Below, piece by piece: positions 12,048 through 14,288 of a stretch of DNA of 14,288 bases (within the stretch, counting starts at the first letter, position 1; every line of letters begins with the position of its first letter). The notes beneath the pieces were generated by a model. It was not told the origin of the DNA and made no database searches. It saw only the letters and a list, made by a program, of their open reading frames with translations. Location: assembly GCA_910589395.1 (NCBI GenBank), contig CAJUTL010000030.1, positions 1 to 14,288 of the forward strand, written 5' to 3'. The position numbers and the translations under genes were made by a program. This stretch comes from an uncultured Oscillospiraceae bacterium. GTDB lineage: Bacteria; Bacillota_A; Clostridia; Oscillospirales; Acutalibacteraceae.

Positions 12048-14288
12048 ATGTTGAAGTCCATCGTCAAAAGAAGCGGAGAGAAGGTAAACTTTGACGCGTC
12101 CAAAATTCGGGGCGCTATTTTTAAGGCCAATGTGCGCAACGCCACGGAGAAGTTCAGCGATGAGGAGCTGGACAGACTCACAAACAACGTGGTGGATAAG
12201 CTGAATAAAATGAAAAAGACTCCCACAGTAGAGCAGATCCAGGACCTGGTGGAGGAGGAGCTGATCGCGGCCGATTACCCCAAGACCGCCAAGGCCTATA
12301 TTTTGTACCGGGCAGAGCATCAGAAAATCCGCGAAATGGACGATGAGCTGGTCAAGGTGTATTCGGCGCTGACCTTTGTTTCCGCCGAGGATTCCGACCT
12401 GAAGCGGGAAAATGCCAACATCAACGCCGATACCGCCATGGGCACCATGCTGAAATACGGCTCAGAGGGCTCCAAGAGCTTCTATGAAAAATACGTGATC
12501 CCTCCGGAGATCGCCAGAGCCGATATTGATGGGGATATCCACATTCACGATAAGGATTTTTACACGCTGACGGAAACCTGCTGCCAGATCGACCTGATCA
12601 AGCTGTTCAAAGGCGGTTTTTCCACCGGTCACGGCTATCTGCGGGAGCCAAACGATATCCGCAGCTATGCCGCCTTGGCCTGTATCGCCATTCAGGCAAA
12701 CCAGAATGAGATGCATGGCGGCCAGAGCGTGCCGATCTTCGATTACGCCATGGCTCAGGGTGTGGATAAGACCTATTGCAAGGAGTATTTCAAGGCCCTT
12801 ATCGAATTCCTCCGGGTGCACAACGGAATGTCCTATGAGGACGCCAAGGCTCTGGTCACTGCGGCAAAGGAAGAGCTGGGCCATACCGTTACCATGGACC
12901 AGGCCCAGGAATACGGGGAGAAATTTGCCGAGTATCTGCCCAGGCATCAGAAGGAAAACGGCTTTGAGGAGATCACAACGGAAGAGGCCTTCGACTGCGC
13001 GAGTTATGCCAGGGAGACCGCCTGGCGGGAGACTGACCACGCTACCTTCCAGGCCATGGAGGCTCTGGTGCACAATTTGAACACCATGAATTCCAGAGCG
13101 GGCGCCCAGGTTCCCTTCTCTTCTCTGAATTACGGTACCGACACCTCCGAGCAGGGCCGAATGGTCATTCGGAACCTGCTGTTGGCCACAGAGGACGGCC
13201 TGGGAGACGGGGAGACCCCCATTTTCCCGGTGCAGATCTTCAAGGTAAAGGAGGGTGTCAACTACAACGAGGGTGACCCCAACTACGACCTGTTCAAGCT
13301 GGCCATGCGGGTTTCCGCCAAGCGGCTGTTCCCCAATTTCAGCTTTATTGACGCGCCCTTCAACCTGCAATATTACAAGGCCGGAGATTACGATACCGAA
13401 ATTGCCTATATGGGCTGCCGCACCAGAGTCATGGGCAACGTCCACGACAGAAAGCGGGAAACAACCTGCGGCAGGGGAAACCTGAGCTTTACCTCCGTAA
13501 ACCTGCCTCGCATCGGCATTGAGGCCAAGGGCGATATCAAGAAATTTTACGAGATCCTGGACGAGCGCATCGACCTGTGTATTGAGCAGCTTTTGCACCG
13601 TTTCAAGATCCAGTGCAGTAAGAAGGCCTATAATTATCCCTTCCTGATGGGCCAGGGCGTGTGGATCGATTCGGAAAAGCTGGGCCGCAACGATTCCGTG
13701 GCGGAGCTTTTGAAGCACGGCACTCTTTCCGTGGGCTTTATCGGCCTGGCGGAAACCCTGAAAGCCTTGACCGGCAAGCACCACGGCGAAAGCGAGGAAA
13801 GCTACAAGCTGGGCCTGGAGATCGTCACCTATATGCGCAAGCGCATGGACGACAAGTCCAAGGAAACCGGCCTGAACTTTACGCTGCTGGCCACACCGGC
13901 GGAGGGGCTTTCCGGCACCTTTGTGCGCATCGACCAGAAGAAGTTTGGAAAGATCCCCGGCGTGACGGACAGGGATTATTACACCAACTCCTTCCATGTG
14001 CCGGTGTATTATCCCATCAACGCCTTTGAAAAGATCAGGAAGGAAGCGCCCTTCCACGCCTTGACCAACGCGGGCCATATCAGCTATGTGGAGCTGGACG
14101 GCGACGTGTGCAAGAACATCGACGCCTTTGAAAGCGTGATCCGCTGCATGAAGGAAGCGGGGATCGGCTACGGCTCTGTAAACCACCCGGTAGACAGAGA
14201 CCCGGTGTGCGGCTATAACGGCATTATCGACGATGTTTGTCCCCGCTGCGGCCGCCATTCCGGCGAGGGTGTGCCGGTCTCCAGGCTG
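12048..14288 (+). CDS. nrdD: Anaerobic (class III) ribonucleoside-triphosphate reductase, 3' end outside window
   Basis: A glycyl-radical enzyme that reduces NTPs to dNTPs in anaerobes, activated by the radical-SAM protein NrdG. The window holds 747 codons from ATG 12048; no stop is reached. An ATP-cone allosteric domain occupies about residues 3-95 (VKRSGEKVNFDASKIRGAI). The catalytic barrel follows, with IDGDIHIHDKDF (160-171), the TETCCQID cysteines (175-182), MHGGQSVPIFD (222-232), FPVQIFKVKEG (393-403) and TTCGRGNLSFTSVNLPRI (472-489). The C-terminal zinc site begins at C721-GYNG and C731-PRC734. The glycyl-radical RxxGY loop is expected within about ten residues of the window end. The RBS (GAAGGG, about 12031-12036) is weak. 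The next gene is probably nrdG, which is not visible. Confidence 0.97.
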   Translation, partial: MLKSIVKRSGEKVNFDASKIRGAIFKANVRNATEKFSDEELDRLTNNVVDKLNKMKKTPTVEQIQDLVEEELIAADYPKTAKAYILYRAEHQKIREMDDELVKVYSALTFVSAEDSDLKRENANINADTAMGTMLKYGSEGSKSFYEKYVIPPEIARADIDGDIHIHDKDFYTLTETCCQIDLIKLFKGGFSTGHGYLREPNDIRSYAALACIAIQANQNEMHGGQSVPIFDYAMAQGVDKTYCKEYFKALIEFLRVHNGMSYEDAKALVTAAKEELGHTVTMDQAQEYGEKFAEYLPRHQKENGFEEITTEEAFDCASYARETAWRETDHATFQAMEALVHNLNTMNSRAGAQVPFSSLNYGTDTSEQGRMVIRNLLLATEDGLGDGETPIFPVQIFKVKEGVNYNEGDPNYDLFKLAMRVSAKRLFPNFSFIDAPFNLQYYKAGDYDTEIAYMGCRTRVMGNVHDRKRETTCGRGNLSFTSVNLPRIGIEAKGDIKKFYEILDERIDLCIEQLLHRFKIQCSKKAYNYPFLMGQGVWIDSEKLGRNDSVAELLKHGTLSVGFIGLAETLKALTGKHHGESEESYKLGLEIVTYMRKRMDDKSKETGLNFTLLATPAEGLSGTFVRIDQKKFGKIPGVTDRDYYTNSFHVPVYYPINAFEKIRKEAPFHALTNAGHISYVELDGDVCKNIDAFESVIRCMKEAGIGYGSVNHPVDRDPVCGYNGIIDDVCPRCGRHSGEGVPVSRL

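Overview
The window looks like chromosomal DNA of a GC-rich, strictly anaerobic Clostridia member, probably a gut Oscillospirales/Ruminococcaceae-type organism. This rests on an mreBCD-PBP2-minD-mgsA block, a T-box leader before aminoacyl-tRNA synthetase genes, strong Shine-Dalgarno sites, consensus sigma-A promoters, and an oxygen-sensitive class III ribonucleotide reductase under an NrdR-like site. The genus cannot be named from the sequence alone. All convincing genes are on the + strand.

Layout. (1) 1-886: an AT-rich patch unlike the rest. It holds a small Cys-rich protein of unknown function, a 21-codon truncated ORF with a strong ribosome binding site, and a degenerate noncoding stretch with a hairpin. 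(2) 887-6237: a cell-elongation operon (mreB, mreC, mreD, class B PBP2/mrdA) behind a good promoter and a leader of about 240 nt. A nested hairpin overlapping a 19-residue mini-ORF lies between mreB and mreC, and PBP2 has a long low-complexity C-terminal tail. (3) 6318-7626: a separate promoter, a MinD-family ATPase without an adjacent minC or minE, methylglyoxal synthase, and an intrinsic terminator. (4) 7648-11912: promoter, T-box riboswitch, a MazG-like protein, hisS, a gap of about 400 nt full of hairpins and repeats, aspS, and a terminator. The T-box specifier reads GAC (Asp), and its acceptor-pairing bulge TGGC fits tRNA-Asp. (5) 11945-14288: an NrdR-like box, a consensus promoter, and nrdD, which runs off the window end just before the expected glycyl-radical loop.

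How the genes work together. MreB, MreC, MreD and PBP2 form the membrane and periplasm-facing core of the elongasome, and MinD is a septum-placement ATPase encoded next to them. The mazG-hisS-aspS unit appears to be controlled by charging of tRNA-Asp. NrdD supplies dNTPs anaerobically and is probably repressed by NrdR.

Most of the window is ordinary housekeeping sequence, and I do not see a clear new defence or mobile system. The points most worth a second look are the Asp-type T-box (with an overlapping His codon) on an operon whose aspS lies beyond a repeat-rich insertion, the methylglyoxal synthase with two altered active-site positions, the mreB-mreC hairpin with its mini-ORF, and the isolated MinD.
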